Of a stretch of DNA of 64,000 nucleotides, positions 18,316-27,327 are shown in pieces. How positions within the stretch are numbered: position 1 is the stretch's first letter; each line of letters opens with the position of its first letter. The translations under genes and the position numbers were made by a program. This stretch comes from Gammaproteobacteria bacterium (GTDB lineage Bacteria; Pseudomonadota; Gammaproteobacteria; Competibacterales; Competibacteraceae), in the NCBI GenBank assembly GCA_024235035.1, contig JACKNE010000014.1, forward strand, positions 1-64,000, read 5' to 3'. The notes under the pieces were generated by a model. That model was not told the origin of the DNA. It did no database searches and saw nothing but the letters and a program-made list of their open reading frames with translations.

Positions 18316-18878
18316 TGGAATCGACAAAGTCCCTGGCAGGGCGATCTGCATCGGCCTGCTTGCTGCTGGTGGATGACGACGCGATATTTTGCCGGGTGCT
18401 GGGATTGGCGCTCAGTCGGCGCGGTTTTACCGTCACGACGGCCCACGACCAGGCGGCAGCCCTGCAATTGGCGCAAAGAGCGACGCCAGACTATGCAGTG
18501 GTCGATCTCAATCTGGCTGGCGATTCAGGTCTTAGCCTTATCCCGCATCTGCTGGCGCTGGATTCCATGACCCGCATCGTAGTGCTCACCGGCTATGCCA
18601 GCATCGCTACCGCTGTCGAAGCCATCAAGCTGGGAGCAGTCAATTACCTAGCCAAGCCAGCGGATGCGGATCAGATTTTAGCCGCCTTTGTGACGGTTGA
18701 TGGGAATCCTGCAGCGCCGGTCAATCTGCGTCCTCTGAGCGTGAATCGTCTGGAATGGGAACATATTCAGCGAGTGCTGCACGATAATAGGGGTAATATC
18801 TCAGCGACCGCCCGGCAACTGGGGATGCACCGTCGCACTTTGCAACGTAAACTGGCCAAGCGGCCAGTCAAATCCTAG
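18315..18878 (+). CDS. regA: response regulator RegA/PrrA/ActR
   Basis: The 187-residue protein has a receiver domain (about 14-128) with acidic pocket Asp20-Asp21-Asp22, phosphoacceptor Asp64 and Lys114. A linker rich in proline follows, then a Fis-type helix-turn-helix (about 148-185) reading NISATARQLGMHRRTLQRKL. This compact layout and the HTH sequence are typical of RegA/PrrA, the partner of RegB, a global regulator of redox-linked genes (oxidases, CO2 and N2 fixation, copper proteins) in proteobacteria. It overlaps regB by one base. A candidate binding palindrome is at 16443-16461. Confidence 0.93.
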   Translation: MESTKSLAGRSASACLLLVDDDAIFCRVLGLALSRRGFTVTTAHDQAAALQLAQRATPDYAVVDLNLAGDSGLSLIPHLLALDSMTRIVVLTGYASIATAVEAIKLGAVNYLAKPADADQILAAFVTVDGNPAAPVNLRPLSVNRLEWEHIQRVLHDNRGNISATARQLGMHRRTLQRKLAKRPVKS

Positions 18879-18900
18879 CGACGAGCTGTCAGTCGTCACA

Positions 18901-19968
18901 CTAATTCTGATCAACCAAGAGCGCTTTGGAATCCGGGTCCGAGGCTGGCGTACTCGCAGTCGGCGGGCGCAGCACTCTCCGTCGTCGATCGACAAACAAA
19001 CTATTGCCGCTTTGTTGCTTGGCCTGATGTTTGGCACCGGTGGCCAGGGTCGCCACCTCATGGTGGGAATGGCAGGTGTCGAGATCGGGCTGCACCACAC
19101 CGATCGACAGGCTCAGCAAGTTGAAGAATTGTTCATGACCCTGCCGATCCTGGCTGATGATGCCACCTCGACGACGATCTTCCTTGTTGTAAAAGCGTGG
19201 CGCTTGATGAGCGAATGCCTCCAACACCTGCTCGCAGCGTTGTCGCCAGTCTGGGCTTTTAAAGACCACGATGAAATCGTCGCCGCCGATGTGGCCGACA
19301 AAATCTTGGGTCGAATCCGCCTGCTCCATCAGGATCCGTCCGACCATCTGGATGACTTGATCGCCCTTTTTATAGCCATAGACATCGTTGAATGGCTTGA
19401 AGCAGTCCAAATCGCAATAAGCGACCTGGAAAGGGTGGCGAGAGCGGAGCAGGGCTTCGATATGATTCTGAATCGGGACGTTGCCCGGTAATAGCGTCAG
19501 TGGATTGGCGTAACGGGCGCTATGCACGCGTAGATCAGTGATTTTTTCCAGCAAATCCATGGTCCAGCCCAGTCCCTGGTAACAGCCGCGGCGGGTGATG
19601 ATGAACGCGTGAGGATCGACATGCCGGTTCATGCTGCTGGTCACCAGGCGGCTGGCGTCTTCAAGCAACAGATCTTCCTCAATCAGCAACGGTTGGGGAT
19701 CCATGAAAAAGGTGGCGGGCTTTCTGCCATGCAGTTCCCGACCATAGTTCGAGAGAAAAATATCCATGAAATCCAGTCGCCGGATCAAACCGATCGGATG
19801 CTCTTCCTGCACCACAGGCAAGTAGCACAAATCCTTTTGATGACGCAACATCGAGCCGACATCTTCCACGGTCATCTGCGGACTGATGCTCGGATTAGGC
19901 GTGATGAGGCAATTGACGGTTTTTGGTAATTCCGAGAGGCTGATCGGGGTATCTGAAGATTGAGACAT
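18901..19968 (-). CDS. CBS-GGDEF protein, putative diguanylate cyclase
   Basis: The 355-residue cytoplasmic protein has a pair of CBS-like repeats (about 20-140), which usually bind adenine nucleotides. A GGDEF domain follows (about 165-325), with the active-site motif as Gly-Gly-Asp-Asp-Phe and the metal-binding segment Tyr-Cys-Asp-Leu-Asp-Cys-Phe-Lys-Pro-Phe-Asn-Asp. The motif variant is catalytically permitted, so cyclic-di-GMP synthesis is likely. No EAL domain is present. It is convergent with regA and appears to stand alone. AGAGG precedes the start. Confidence 0.88.
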   Translation of the reverse strand: MSQSSDTPISLSELPKTVNCLITPNPSISPQMTVEDVGSMLRHQKDLCYLPVVQEEHPIGLIRRLDFMDIFLSNYGRELHGRKPATFFMDPQPLLIEEDLLLEDASRLVTSSMNRHVDPHAFIITRRGCYQGLGWTMDLLEKITDLRVHSARYANPLTLLPGNVPIQNHIEALLRSRHPFQVAYCDLDCFKPFNDVYGYKKGDQVIQMVGRILMEQADSTQDFVGHIGGDDFIVVFKSPDWRQRCEQVLEAFAHQAPRFYNKEDRRRGGIISQDRQGHEQFFNLLSLSIGVVQPDLDTCHSHHEVATLATGAKHQAKQQSGNSLFVDRRRRVLRPPTASTPASDPDSKALLVDQN

Positions 19969-20066
19969 TCGCGACCTCTAGGGACACAGAATCGATTAAA
20001 ATTCCCAACTTGGTCAATAGGATAAAGAGTGATGATGACGTTATGATGATAGCGCCGGGCGCTGCT

Positions 20067-21269
20067 TCAAACCGGATGACCCGCTGTGTATTCAGCAGTC
20101 ACAATGCCCTGCGCCGCTGCCCATTGCGCCAGATTGCGCCGCTCGATGGCGGCAGCCATCAGATCGGGGAACTGGTCGGGTGTACAAGCGAAAGCAGGGG
20201 CGCCCATCCCCGCCAGCGCGCCGGCGATGCTGTGGTCATAGGCGGGTGCGCCCCGGTCGGACAGAGCCAACAAGGCGATCATCCGTACCCCGGAAGCCGT
20301 CAGGCTAGCGGCGCGCTTGAGCATCTGCTGGCGGTTGCCGCCTTCGTACAGATCGCTGATCAGCACTAGAATGGTGTCATGAGGCGTGCGTACTAACCCT
20401 TGGCAATAGCTCAACGCGCGATGAATGTCGGTGCCGCCACCCAGTTGTGTTCCGAAGAGCACCTCTACAGGATCATCCAGTTGCTCGGTCAGATCCACGA
20501 CGGCTGTGTCAAAGACCACCAGTGCGGTGCGCACCGAGCGAATCGAGGCCATCACTGCCGCCATGATGCCGGCGTAAACGACGGAAGCCGCCATCGATCC
20601 GCTCTGATCGACACAGAGAATGATGTCGCGCAAAGCCGTTGTGCGGCGGCCAAAACCGATCCGGGTTGCCGGGATTACTGTGCGATATTCCGGCTGATAA
20701 TGGCGTAGATTGGCGCGGATGGTGCGATGCCAGTCGATTTCGGCATGCCGTGGGCGGCGGTTGCGAATGCTGCGGTTCAGACTGCCGATGATTGCTTGGC
20801 GCAAGGGGCTGGCCAGCTTGCGCTCCAGCTCCGTGACCACCTGACGCACCACTCGTCGCGCGGCATCCTTGATCTTGCTGGGCATGACCCCGCTCAATGA
20901 CAGCAGCGTGGCGACCAGATGAACGTCCGGCTCGACCGCTTCCAGCATTTCCGGCTCCAGCAACATGCGTTGCAGGCCGTAGCGATCCAGCGCATCCTGT
21001 TGTAGCACACGGACGACAGAGGTAGGAAAGTAGTGGCGGATATCGCCCAGCCAGCGAGCGATTTTTGGCGCGGAACCGCCGAGTCCACCCTTACGGTCTT
21101 CGTCGTAGAGACTTTCCAAACAGCGATCCATGCCCAAATCGGCAGCGCTCAGGGAGCAGCTGACGCCATCTGCGCCGCCGCCGCCCAGGATCAGCCGCCA
21201 ACGGCGCTGGCGCTCATCAGCAGACGGGAGTTCGGTGACAGATTGATGATCAAACGGTGTGGTATTCAT
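20067..21269 (-). CDS. VWA-domain protein (CoxE-like)
   Basis: The protein is about 400 residues when started at ATG 21269; an in-frame TTG/ATG up to 21305 is possible and no start has a good ribosome binding site. The N-terminal half is helical with several Arg-rich helices. The C-terminal half is a von Willebrand A domain with an intact MIDAS motif Asp-Gln-Ser-Gly-Ser, the Gly-Gly-Gly-Thr-Asp loop and a later Ser-Asp-Leu-Tyr-Glu. Such proteins usually work with a MoxR-type AAA+ ATPase as a metal or protein chaperone, but none lies nearby. A 6-bp inverted repeat (GAATGT/ACATTC) overlaps the start region. Confidence 0.85.
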   Translation of the reverse strand: MNTTPFDHQSVTELPSADERQRRWRLILGGGGADGVSCSLSAADLGMDRCLESLYDEDRKGGLGGSAPKIARWLGDIRHYFPTSVVRVLQQDALDRYGLQRMLLEPEMLEAVEPDVHLVATLLSLSGVMPSKIKDAARRVVRQVVTELERKLASPLRQAIIGSLNRSIRNRRPRHAEIDWHRTIRANLRHYQPEYRTVIPATRIGFGRRTTALRDIILCVDQSGSMAASVVYAGIMAAVMASIRSVRTALVVFDTAVVDLTEQLDDPVEVLFGTQLGGGTDIHRALSYCQGLVRTPHDTILVLISDLYEGGNRQQMLKRAASLTASGVRMIALLALSDRGAPAYDHSIAGALAGMGAPAFACTPDQFPDLMAAAIERRNLAQWAAAQGIVTAEYTAGHPV

Positions 21270-21331
21270 GCGAAGAATGTTCAAATACATTCTTTCCAGA
21301 ATCAAGAATCTTTTTCTAAGGAACCTGTTCC

Positions 21332-21895
21332 ATGAAATTTTGCAGCCAGTGCGGTGCTTCCGTCACCTTGCGTGTTCCTACAGGCGATAATCTACCCCGG
21401 TATGTCTGTGCATCTTGCCACACGATTCATTATCAGAATCCAAGAATCGTCGCTGGTTGTATCCCTGAATGGGAAGGGCGGATTCTACTGTGTCGGCGCG
21501 CTATCGAGCCACGTTACGGTTTGTGGACATTGCCTGCCGGGTTCATGGAAAACAGCGAGTCGGCTGTGACCGCGGCGGCGCGCGAAGCGTTGGAAGAAGC
21601 CAACGCAGTGGTCGAGAATCTCAGTCTGTATGGTGTCTATTCGCTGCTCCACGTCAGTCAGGTCTACCTGATGTTTCGTAGCCAGCTCAAGGATGGGCGA
21701 GCCAGTCCTGGCCAAGAGAGCTTAGAGGTGCGTTTGTATACGGAAGATGAAGTTCCCTGGGAGCAGATGGCCTTCACCGTCGTGCATGAAATCTTACACC
21801 AGTACTTCGCGGAGCGACGGAGCGGCGTTTTTCAGCTCCATGTGGGCGATATTATCCGCGAAGCCGATACCTTTCGCATTCATCGCTATTCCTGA
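21332..21895 (+). CDS. Nudix hydrolase with N-terminal zinc ribbon
   Basis: The 187-residue protein begins with a zinc ribbon (Cys4-x2-Cys7 and Cys26-x2-Cys29) and carries a Nudix box from Gly-Phe-Met-Glu to Arg-Glu-Ala-Leu-Glu-Glu, which is nearly canonical, with Ala where the last Gly is usual. The layout resembles NudC-like NADH pyrophosphatases without their N-terminal domain. It should hydrolyse a nucleoside diphosphate linked to another moiety; the substrate cannot be told from sequence. It starts 62 bp from the divergent VWA gene. Confidence 0.9.
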   Translation: MKFCSQCGASVTLRVPTGDNLPRYVCASCHTIHYQNPRIVAGCIPEWEGRILLCRRAIEPRYGLWTLPAGFMENSESAVTAAAREALEEANAVVENLSLYGVYSLLHVSQVYLMFRSQLKDGRASPGQESLEVRLYTEDEVPWEQMAFTVVHEILHQYFAERRSGVFQLHVGDIIREADTFRIHRYS

Positions 21896-21902
21896 GTTGA
21901 GC

Positions 21903-21957
21903 TACTTTGAAGTGATCCCTCTCTCCTGGTTGAGGATGAGAGGGTAGGGAGAGGAAA
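21903..21957. repeat. REP-like C/G-rich inverted repeat
   Basis: Between two convergent genes, CCCTCTC and GAGAGGG can pair around a short loop, and an overlapping GGGAGAGG follows. Similar CCCTCTC/GGGGGAG-type hairpins occur at 44447-44480, 52057-52075 and 55541-55580. It may act as a bidirectional transcript end. Confidence 0.45.
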
Positions 21958-21965
21958 AGGCCAGA

Positions 21966-22904
21966 TCAGCTCCGTCGGGCCGCTTGGCGCAGAGTATCGT
22001 ACGGATCGTCGGCAAAATGCGCCGGCATGATGCCTTCGACCGAGTGAGGCGTGATGCCCAATGCTTCCAAGCCGTTGCAAGAACAGACGCTATCCACTTG
22101 TAGAGAGAGATAGTTGTCGGTGGTAAAAATTTTTACCGGTAGCATGCCAAAGATCTTCGCCTGCAACTGTGCCAGTGAATCGGGCAAGCCGACGACCAGG
22201 CGCTTTTTGCCCAGCATCCGGGCGATGTCTTCGACCAACTCCTTGAAAGCGTAAATACGCGGCCCACACAGTTCATAGCTTTGGCCGATCGTGGCATCGT
22301 TCTCCAGAGCGGCTTCGAATGCCCCTGCCACGTCGCCGATGTAGACCGGTGCAAAACGGCTGTTGGGGCAGGCCAGCGGCAGCACCAGAGTCAATTTCAG
22401 CAGGTTGGCGAACTGATTGTAGAAGTTATCGTCCGGCCCAAAGATGATCGAGGGCTTGAAGACCGTCACCGCAAGCTCCTTGGCTTGCAGGATCATCTGC
22501 TCGCCTTCGCCCTTGGTGAACAGATATTGGCTCGGGCCCTTGGCAGCGTCGGCATGCAGGGCGCTCATATGCAACAATCGCTTGGCGCCGGTTGCCCGGC
22601 AAGCGTCCATGATCTTGCCAGGCAATTCGACATGGACGGTGCGGAAGCTTTGGTTGGAGTGTTCGTGCAGGACGCCGGCCAGATTGATGGCAGTGTCACA
22701 ACCGGTCAACAGTTCTCGGAGCGTTTGGGGATCATGAATGTTCGCACCCACCAGCTCTGCGCCGGGTAGAATTTCGATTTCCCGATGGCGCTGCGGATGA
22801 CGGGTCGGCACTCGAACCGTATGTCCCCGATTCGCCAACCGGGCTACCAAATGCCGGCCAACGAAGCCCGTGCCGCCGAATACGCAAATTTTTTGAACTT
22901 TCAT
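21966..22904 (-). CDS. NDUFA9-like NAD(P)-binding atypical SDR protein
   Basis: The 312-residue protein begins with a Rossmann nucleotide-binding loop Gly-Gly-Thr-Gly-Phe-Val-Gly (9-15). It retains the shape of extended/atypical SDR epimerases, with Ile-Asn-Leu-Ala-Gly and Phe-Gly-Pro-Asp-Asp motifs. The active-site Tyr-x3-Lys is partly kept as Tyr-Leu-Phe-Thr-Lys. This subfamily is annotated as complex I NDUFA9-like and is often found alone in proteobacteria, where its substrate is unknown. It converges on the Nudix gene and is divergent from the TauE gene. Confidence 0.88.
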   Translation of the reverse strand: MKVQKICVFGGTGFVGRHLVARLANRGHTVRVPTRHPQRHREIEILPGAELVGANIHDPQTLRELLTGCDTAINLAGVLHEHSNQSFRTVHVELPGKIMDACRATGAKRLLHMSALHADAAKGPSQYLFTKGEGEQMILQAKELAVTVFKPSIIFGPDDNFYNQFANLLKLTLVLPLACPNSRFAPVYIGDVAGAFEAALENDATIGQSYELCGPRIYAFKELVEDIARMLGKKRLVVGLPDSLAQLQAKIFGMLPVKIFTTDNYLSLQVDSVCSCNGLEALGITPHSVEGIMPAHFADDPYDTLRQAARRS

Positions 22905-23126
22905 GCCAATGCTTGCTCCTCACGGTTCTTGTCTGTCCACAGCAGACCGAGCGCTGTAGAATTTTTCGTGATCGGGATGGGAAATGCCCGAATCTATGCC
23001 TTATAACCATAGCCGCTGGCTGTAAATGCGCATTGCGGCCGCTCCATAGCAAAATCTATCATAGATTTGGTTACCGGCTGCTCTCAGAGACTGCTGAAGA
23101 CATTAACGCATAAGGATAACGCTCTC

Positions 23127-23927
23127 TTGGATTCGATCCTTTCGACTTTACTGCTTTATTTCACGTTGGGCGCGTTCGCTGGCATCATGGCTGGGCTGCT
23201 CGGCGTGGGTGGTGGCCTGATCATCGTGCCCGTGCTGGCCTGGATTTTTCACCACCAGCAGGTGAGCGATGCGGTCATCATGCATTTGGCCATCGGCACT
23301 TCGTTGGCGACGATCGTAGCGACCTCGATTTCCTCGGTGCGCGCGCACCATCGACGGGGAGCCGTTCTATGGCCGGTGTTTTGGCGGTTGACGCCGGGTA
23401 TCGTGATCGGAGCCTGGCTGGGCGCAGCAATTGCCGACGCTCTGCCTAGCGCGGTCTTGAGCAAGGTTTTCGCGGTGTTTGTGTTGACTGTAGCGGTGCA
23501 GATGGGTTTTGGCGCCAAGCCCGCGCCGCATCGTGAACTGCCGGGCACGATAGGTATGGCGACTGCTGGCGGGGTTATCGGCGCAGTGTCCGCTATCGTC
23601 GGTATCGGTGGCGGTTCACTGACCGTGCCTTTTTTGACTTGGTGTAACACGGTGATTCGTCAAGCGGTGGCGACTTCCGCCGCCTGTGGCCTGCCTATCG
23701 CCTTGGCGGGCGCATTCGGTTTCATTGTGACTGGATTGAATGCGCCCAACCTGCCTGCCTGGAGTTTGGGCTATGTATATGGCCCGGCGTTGTTGGGGAT
23801 CGCCGTGACCAGCGTATTGTCGGCTCCACTGGGCGCCCGCTTGGCGCATACACTACCGACCGAGATGCTGAAAAAAGTGTTTGCGGTCTTCCTGGCGGTT
23901 ATCGGTGCTCGAATGCTATGGAGTTAG
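23127..23927 (+). CDS. TauE/SafE family sulfite/organosulfonate exporter-type permease
   Basis: The open frame reaches upstream to 23067, but TTG at 23127, nine bases after AAGGAT, gives a 266-residue protein whose first residues lead straight into membrane segment 1. About eight membrane segments form two repeats, each opening with a glycine-rich loop: Gly-Leu-Leu-Gly-Val-Gly-Gly-Gly near residue 24 and Ala-Ile-Val-Gly-Ile-Gly-Gly-Gly near residue 158. This is the TauE/SafE signature. Members export sulfite, sulfoacetate or other anions; the substrate is not evident here. Confidence 0.9.
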   Translation: MDSILSTLLLYFTLGAFAGIMAGLLGVGGGLIIVPVLAWIFHHQQVSDAVIMHLAIGTSLATIVATSISSVRAHHRRGAVLWPVFWRLTPGIVIGAWLGAAIADALPSAVLSKVFAVFVLTVAVQMGFGAKPAPHRELPGTIGMATAGGVIGAVSAIVGIGGGSLTVPFLTWCNTVIRQAVATSAACGLPIALAGAFGFIVTGLNAPNLPAWSLGYVYGPALLGIAVTSVLSAPLGARLAHTLPTEMLKKVFAVFLAVIGARMLWS

Positions 23928-24074
23928 TGTATATGTAAGGTTATATAAGAATAAAAACAAAGACAAAAAGATAGCTCAAATGCCTTGCTGCTTCTCCAGT
24001 CTGATCTTTACTTTCTATCAAGTGAAAGATAAAAATGCAGATAAATAGAGACAAATACCCCGAGGAGGAAAATC

Positions 24075-27000
24075 ATGGCGCTGAAACTCAAAGATTTGAG
24101 ACTGAGTATCAAGCTATCTGTGGCATTTCTCTTGATCGGTGTCTTGCCGGCTTCAATCATTGGATCGATTGCCTTGCTCGAAGCAAGCGACTCGCTCTCA
24201 AAACAGACTTTCCAGCAACTGGAGAGCTTGCGCGAACTCAAGAAAAAGCAGATTGAGAACGTCTTCGAAAAAGTCAAAACTGACCTGGATGTGCTGGTCA
24301 ATACGCAGCAATTTTTCCGGATTTATGCTTTTAAACATCTTGATCGCATTGAAAAAGAAGCAAAAAATAAAGCAGAGCAAGCCCTCCAGCGCCAGTTCAA
24401 CACGATCAACGCCATGGCGCATAGCACGCAAATCGCCGATGCGTTGACTGCCTTCGAGCGTGCTGCTGCTAAAAGTACCTCATCGGTCAAGGCCGATCCC
24501 GCTTCCAGCGAGGTGACCGAAAGCGGCGCTCCTTCCGCTGAGATAGCGCAAGGTGGCAGCGAGACGACGCGCACTGCCGAAGAAGGCAGCAGCAGCAGCG
24601 CCACCGTTAAGATTGCTGGTAACGGTGATTCCACGGTCGAAGTTGCTGAAGGCAATACCTCCTCCGTCGATTGGAACGCGGCAGCCCAGCGATTTGCTCC
24701 GATGTTGAGGTCCTATGCGCAAGGGCACGGCTTCGATGATTTGTTGTTGCTTAACAGGGAAGGTGTCGTGATTTATAGCACTGCCGGTCAATCCGAACTC
24801 GGCCAGCGTATCGATGCGCCCGCTCTCAAGGACAGCGCGCTTGAAAGAGCGTTTCAGCAGGGACTCTCCGGTGTGGCGGTGCAAGATTTTGCGCCTTATG
24901 CCCCCAATGAGGGTCGTGAGCTGGCTTTCTTCAGCGCCCCTATCAACCGGGAAGGTCACACCCTGGGTGTGCTGGTGTTCAAGTGGTCTCCGGCGTCGTT
25001 GAACGCGATCGTGCAAGATCGCGAGGGCTTGGGCAAGAGTGGTGAGACCTACTTCGCCGCGCAAGTGAGCGATCATGTGGTTTTTCGCAGTGACATGCAG
25101 ACCATGGGCAACGGTCAGTTCGTGGTGGGTCATGACATCACTGAAATCGCTCCTGCCTATTTACGGCAAGCACTGGCTGGCCAAGCGGTCAGCGATGTTT
25201 ACACCGACAGTGCAGGTAAATTGGTGATGGTGATCGCCAATCCTTTGGATATCGAAGGTTTGTCATGGGCGGTCGTCACGAAGATGAATTTTGAAGAGGC
25301 CTTAGCCCAACATCTGCCGGGGACCGACCAGGATTTTCCAGCTTTTTATAAGGCAAGAATGGGATTTTATGATCTGTTCTTGATTCATCCCGAGGGTCAG
25401 GTGTTTTATAGCGTGGCCAAAGAAAAGGATTATGGCACCAATCTCCTGAATGGCCCGTATAAGGATTCCGGTTTAGCCAAGGTGTTTCGTAAGAACCTAG
25501 AAACCCGGCAGTTCGAATTTCAGGATTTTGAACCGTATGCGCCCAGCAATCATGAGCCCGCTGCTTTTGTCGCCCAGCCACTGATACATGCAGGCAAAAT
25601 TGAATACATCATCGCCTTGCAATTTTCCCTGACTGACATCGACGCCATCATGCAGCGGCGTGACGGTCTGGGTCAGACCGGCGAAACCTATCTGGTGGGA
25701 CCCGACAAGCGCATGCGTTCGGATTCTTTCATGGATGCGGAGAATCGCTCGGTCAAGGCTTCATTTGCGGGCAGCATCGAGAAAAATGGGGTGGATACCG
25801 TGGCTGCCCGTGAGGCGCTCGCTGGTGGGGCCGACACGAAAATCATCGCTAATTACCGAGGGAGCTCTGTGTTGTCGGCGTACACGCCGGTCAAAATGGG
25901 CGAATTCACTTGGGCGCTGATCACCGAGATCGATGCAGCAGAGGCTTTCGCGGCAGTGCATCGTTTGCAATGGTGGACCGGCGGTATTCTGTTGGTCAGC
26001 TTCGGTTTTATCATCCTTATCGCCTGGTGGTCGGTACGCCAGATCACCCGTCCGCTCCACGCAGCGGTGGCTGCATCCAGCCAGATTGCCCAAGGCGATC
26101 TGACCACATCGATTGAAGTGGCTTCCAAGGACGAAACCGGACAAGTGCTGGCGACCATGCAGGACATGACGAGCAAGTTGCGAAAAATTGTCGGCGACGT
26201 CCAACAAGCGGCTGGGCAGGTGAGTTCGACGGCGGCGGAGATTGCGCAAGGGAGTGCGGATCTATCACAGCGCACGGAAGAGCAAGCCAGCGCATTAGAA
26301 GAAACGGCCTCCTCGATGGAAGAGCTGACCTCCACGGTCAAGCAAAGCGCCGACAACGCTGGGCAAGCCAACCAACTGGCCGGTGCGGCGCGAACGCAGG
26401 CTGAGCAAGGTGGGCAGGTGGTGGAGCAAGCGGTGACGGCGATGAGTGCGATCAGCACCAGCAGCCGCAAGATTGCTGACATCATTGGCGTGATTGACGA
26501 GATTGCCTTTCAGACCAATTTACTGGCGCTGAATGCGGCGGTGGAAGCGGCCCGGGCGGGTGAACAAGGTCGGGGGTTTGCCGTGGTGGCCGCCGAGGTG
26601 CGCAAGTTGGCCCAGCGCAGTGCGGATGCGGCCAAGGAGATCAAGACGCTGATCACCGACAGTGTGGCCAAGGTCGAAGATGGGGGCAAGTTGGTGGAAC
26701 AATCCGGTCAGACGCTTCAAGAGATTGTCACGGCGGTCAAGAAAGTCAGTGACATTGTGGCCGAGATGGCGGCGGCGGCCCGGGAACAGGCCTCGGGGAT
26801 CGAGCAGGTCAACCGAGCTATTTTGCAGATGGATCAAGTCACCCAGCAGAACGCGGCCCTGGTGGAAGAAACGGCCGCCGCTAGTCAGGCCATGGGCGAT
26901 CAGGCTCGCGAGCTGCAAGGATTGATGACCTTCTTCAAGTTGGACGCTCACGAGAGGATCTCGCCGGCGGCGATTGTTGCGACAACTTCCTCGCGAACCG

Positions 27001-27140
27001 TCAGCCAAAAGCGCCCATCTGCCTTAGCTCCTAAGCTTGCGGAAAAACCCAAACCTGCCCCTGCTAAGTCAAAGTCAGCGTCTGCGGCACAGGAACCGGT
27101 GACTGTTCACACGGCATCTGAGGAATGGGAAGAGTTCTAG
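24075..27140 (+). CDS. large methyl-accepting chemotaxis protein with tandem Cache-like sensors and CheR-binding tail
   Basis: The 1021-residue receptor starts behind GAGGAGG. Membrane segment 1 is at about 14-36, with a coiled periplasmic helix to about 130. Residues 131-199 are a Ser/Thr/Ala/Glu-rich low-complexity linker. Two homologous Cache-like sensor units follow (about 200-430 and 430-630). Each runs from Asp-Leu-(Leu/Phe)-Leu through Gln-Asp-Phe-x-Pro-Tyr-Ala-Pro to Gly-x-(S/T)-Gly-Glu-Thr-Tyr. Then come membrane segment 2 (about 635-658), HAMP, and the MCP hairpin. The protein ends in Glu-Trp-Glu-Glu-Phe, matching the xWxxF pentapeptide that tethers CheR/CheB. Its signalling DNA is almost identical to that of the next receptor. 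Confidence 0.94.
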   Translation: MALKLKDLRLSIKLSVAFLLIGVLPASIIGSIALLEASDSLSKQTFQQLESLRELKKKQIENVFEKVKTDLDVLVNTQQFFRIYAFKHLDRIEKEAKNKAEQALQRQFNTINAMAHSTQIADALTAFERAAAKSTSSVKADPASSEVTESGAPSAEIAQGGSETTRTAEEGSSSSATVKIAGNGDSTVEVAEGNTSSVDWNAAAQRFAPMLRSYAQGHGFDDLLLLNREGVVIYSTAGQSELGQRIDAPALKDSALERAFQQGLSGVAVQDFAPYAPNEGRELAFFSAPINREGHTLGVLVFKWSPASLNAIVQDREGLGKSGETYFAAQVSDHVVFRSDMQTMGNGQFVVGHDITEIAPAYLRQALAGQAVSDVYTDSAGKLVMVIANPLDIEGLSWAVVTKMNFEEALAQHLPGTDQDFPAFYKARMGFYDLFLIHPEGQVFYSVAKEKDYGTNLLNGPYKDSGLAKVFRKNLETRQFEFQDFEPYAPSNHEPAAFVAQPLIHAGKIEYIIALQFSLTDIDAIMQRRDGLGQTGETYLVGPDKRMRSDSFMDAENRSVKASFAGSIEKNGVDTVAAREALAGGADTKIIANYRGSSVLSAYTPVKMGEFTWALITEIDAAEAFAAVHRLQWWTGGILLVSFGFIILIAWWSVRQITRPLHAAVAASSQIAQGDLTTSIEVASKDETGQVLATMQDMTSKLRKIVGDVQQAAGQVSSTAAEIAQGSADLSQRTEEQASALEETASSMEELTSTVKQSADNAGQANQLAGAARTQAEQGGQVVEQAVTAMSAISTSSRKIADIIGVIDEIAFQTNLLALNAAVEAARAGEQGRGFAVVAAEVRKLAQRSADAAKEIKTLITDSVAKVEDGGKLVEQSGQTLQEIVTAVKKVSDIVAEMAAAAREQASGIEQVNRAILQMDQVTQQNAALVEETAAASQAMGDQARELQGLMTFFKLDAHERISPAAIVATTSSRTVSQKRPSALAPKLAEKPKPAPAKSKSASAAQEPVTVHTASEEWEEF
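26202..26927 (+). repeat. direct repeat copy 1 (MCP signalling module)
   Basis: About 726 bp encoding the post-HAMP signalling hairpin are nearly identical to 28129-28854. By eye about 14 differences were found, eleven of them clustered at 26285-26335. The flanking sensor and tail sequences are unrelated, so the similarity stops abruptly at both ends. Confidence 0.93.
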
Positions 27141-27327
27141 GTAATTTCCTTGAGTGAAAATATCCGTAGGTTGGGTACCACCCATCCTTTTTAATGAATT
27201 TAGATGATCTTTTTTGAAATCGCCTTGGTGGTGAGATAAAGCAACCTCATTACTGTAAAACGAAGAACTTATTTTTCGATCGATTGATTGGTCTGATCGG
27301 TTCGATCATTGAAGAAGAGAAGCGATT

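Noticed and set aside
13685..18878. A complete methanobactin gene cluster
   Set aside because: No mbnA precursor, mbnB or mbnC is present between 11376 and 21300; only the MbnP/MbnH accessory pair is seen.
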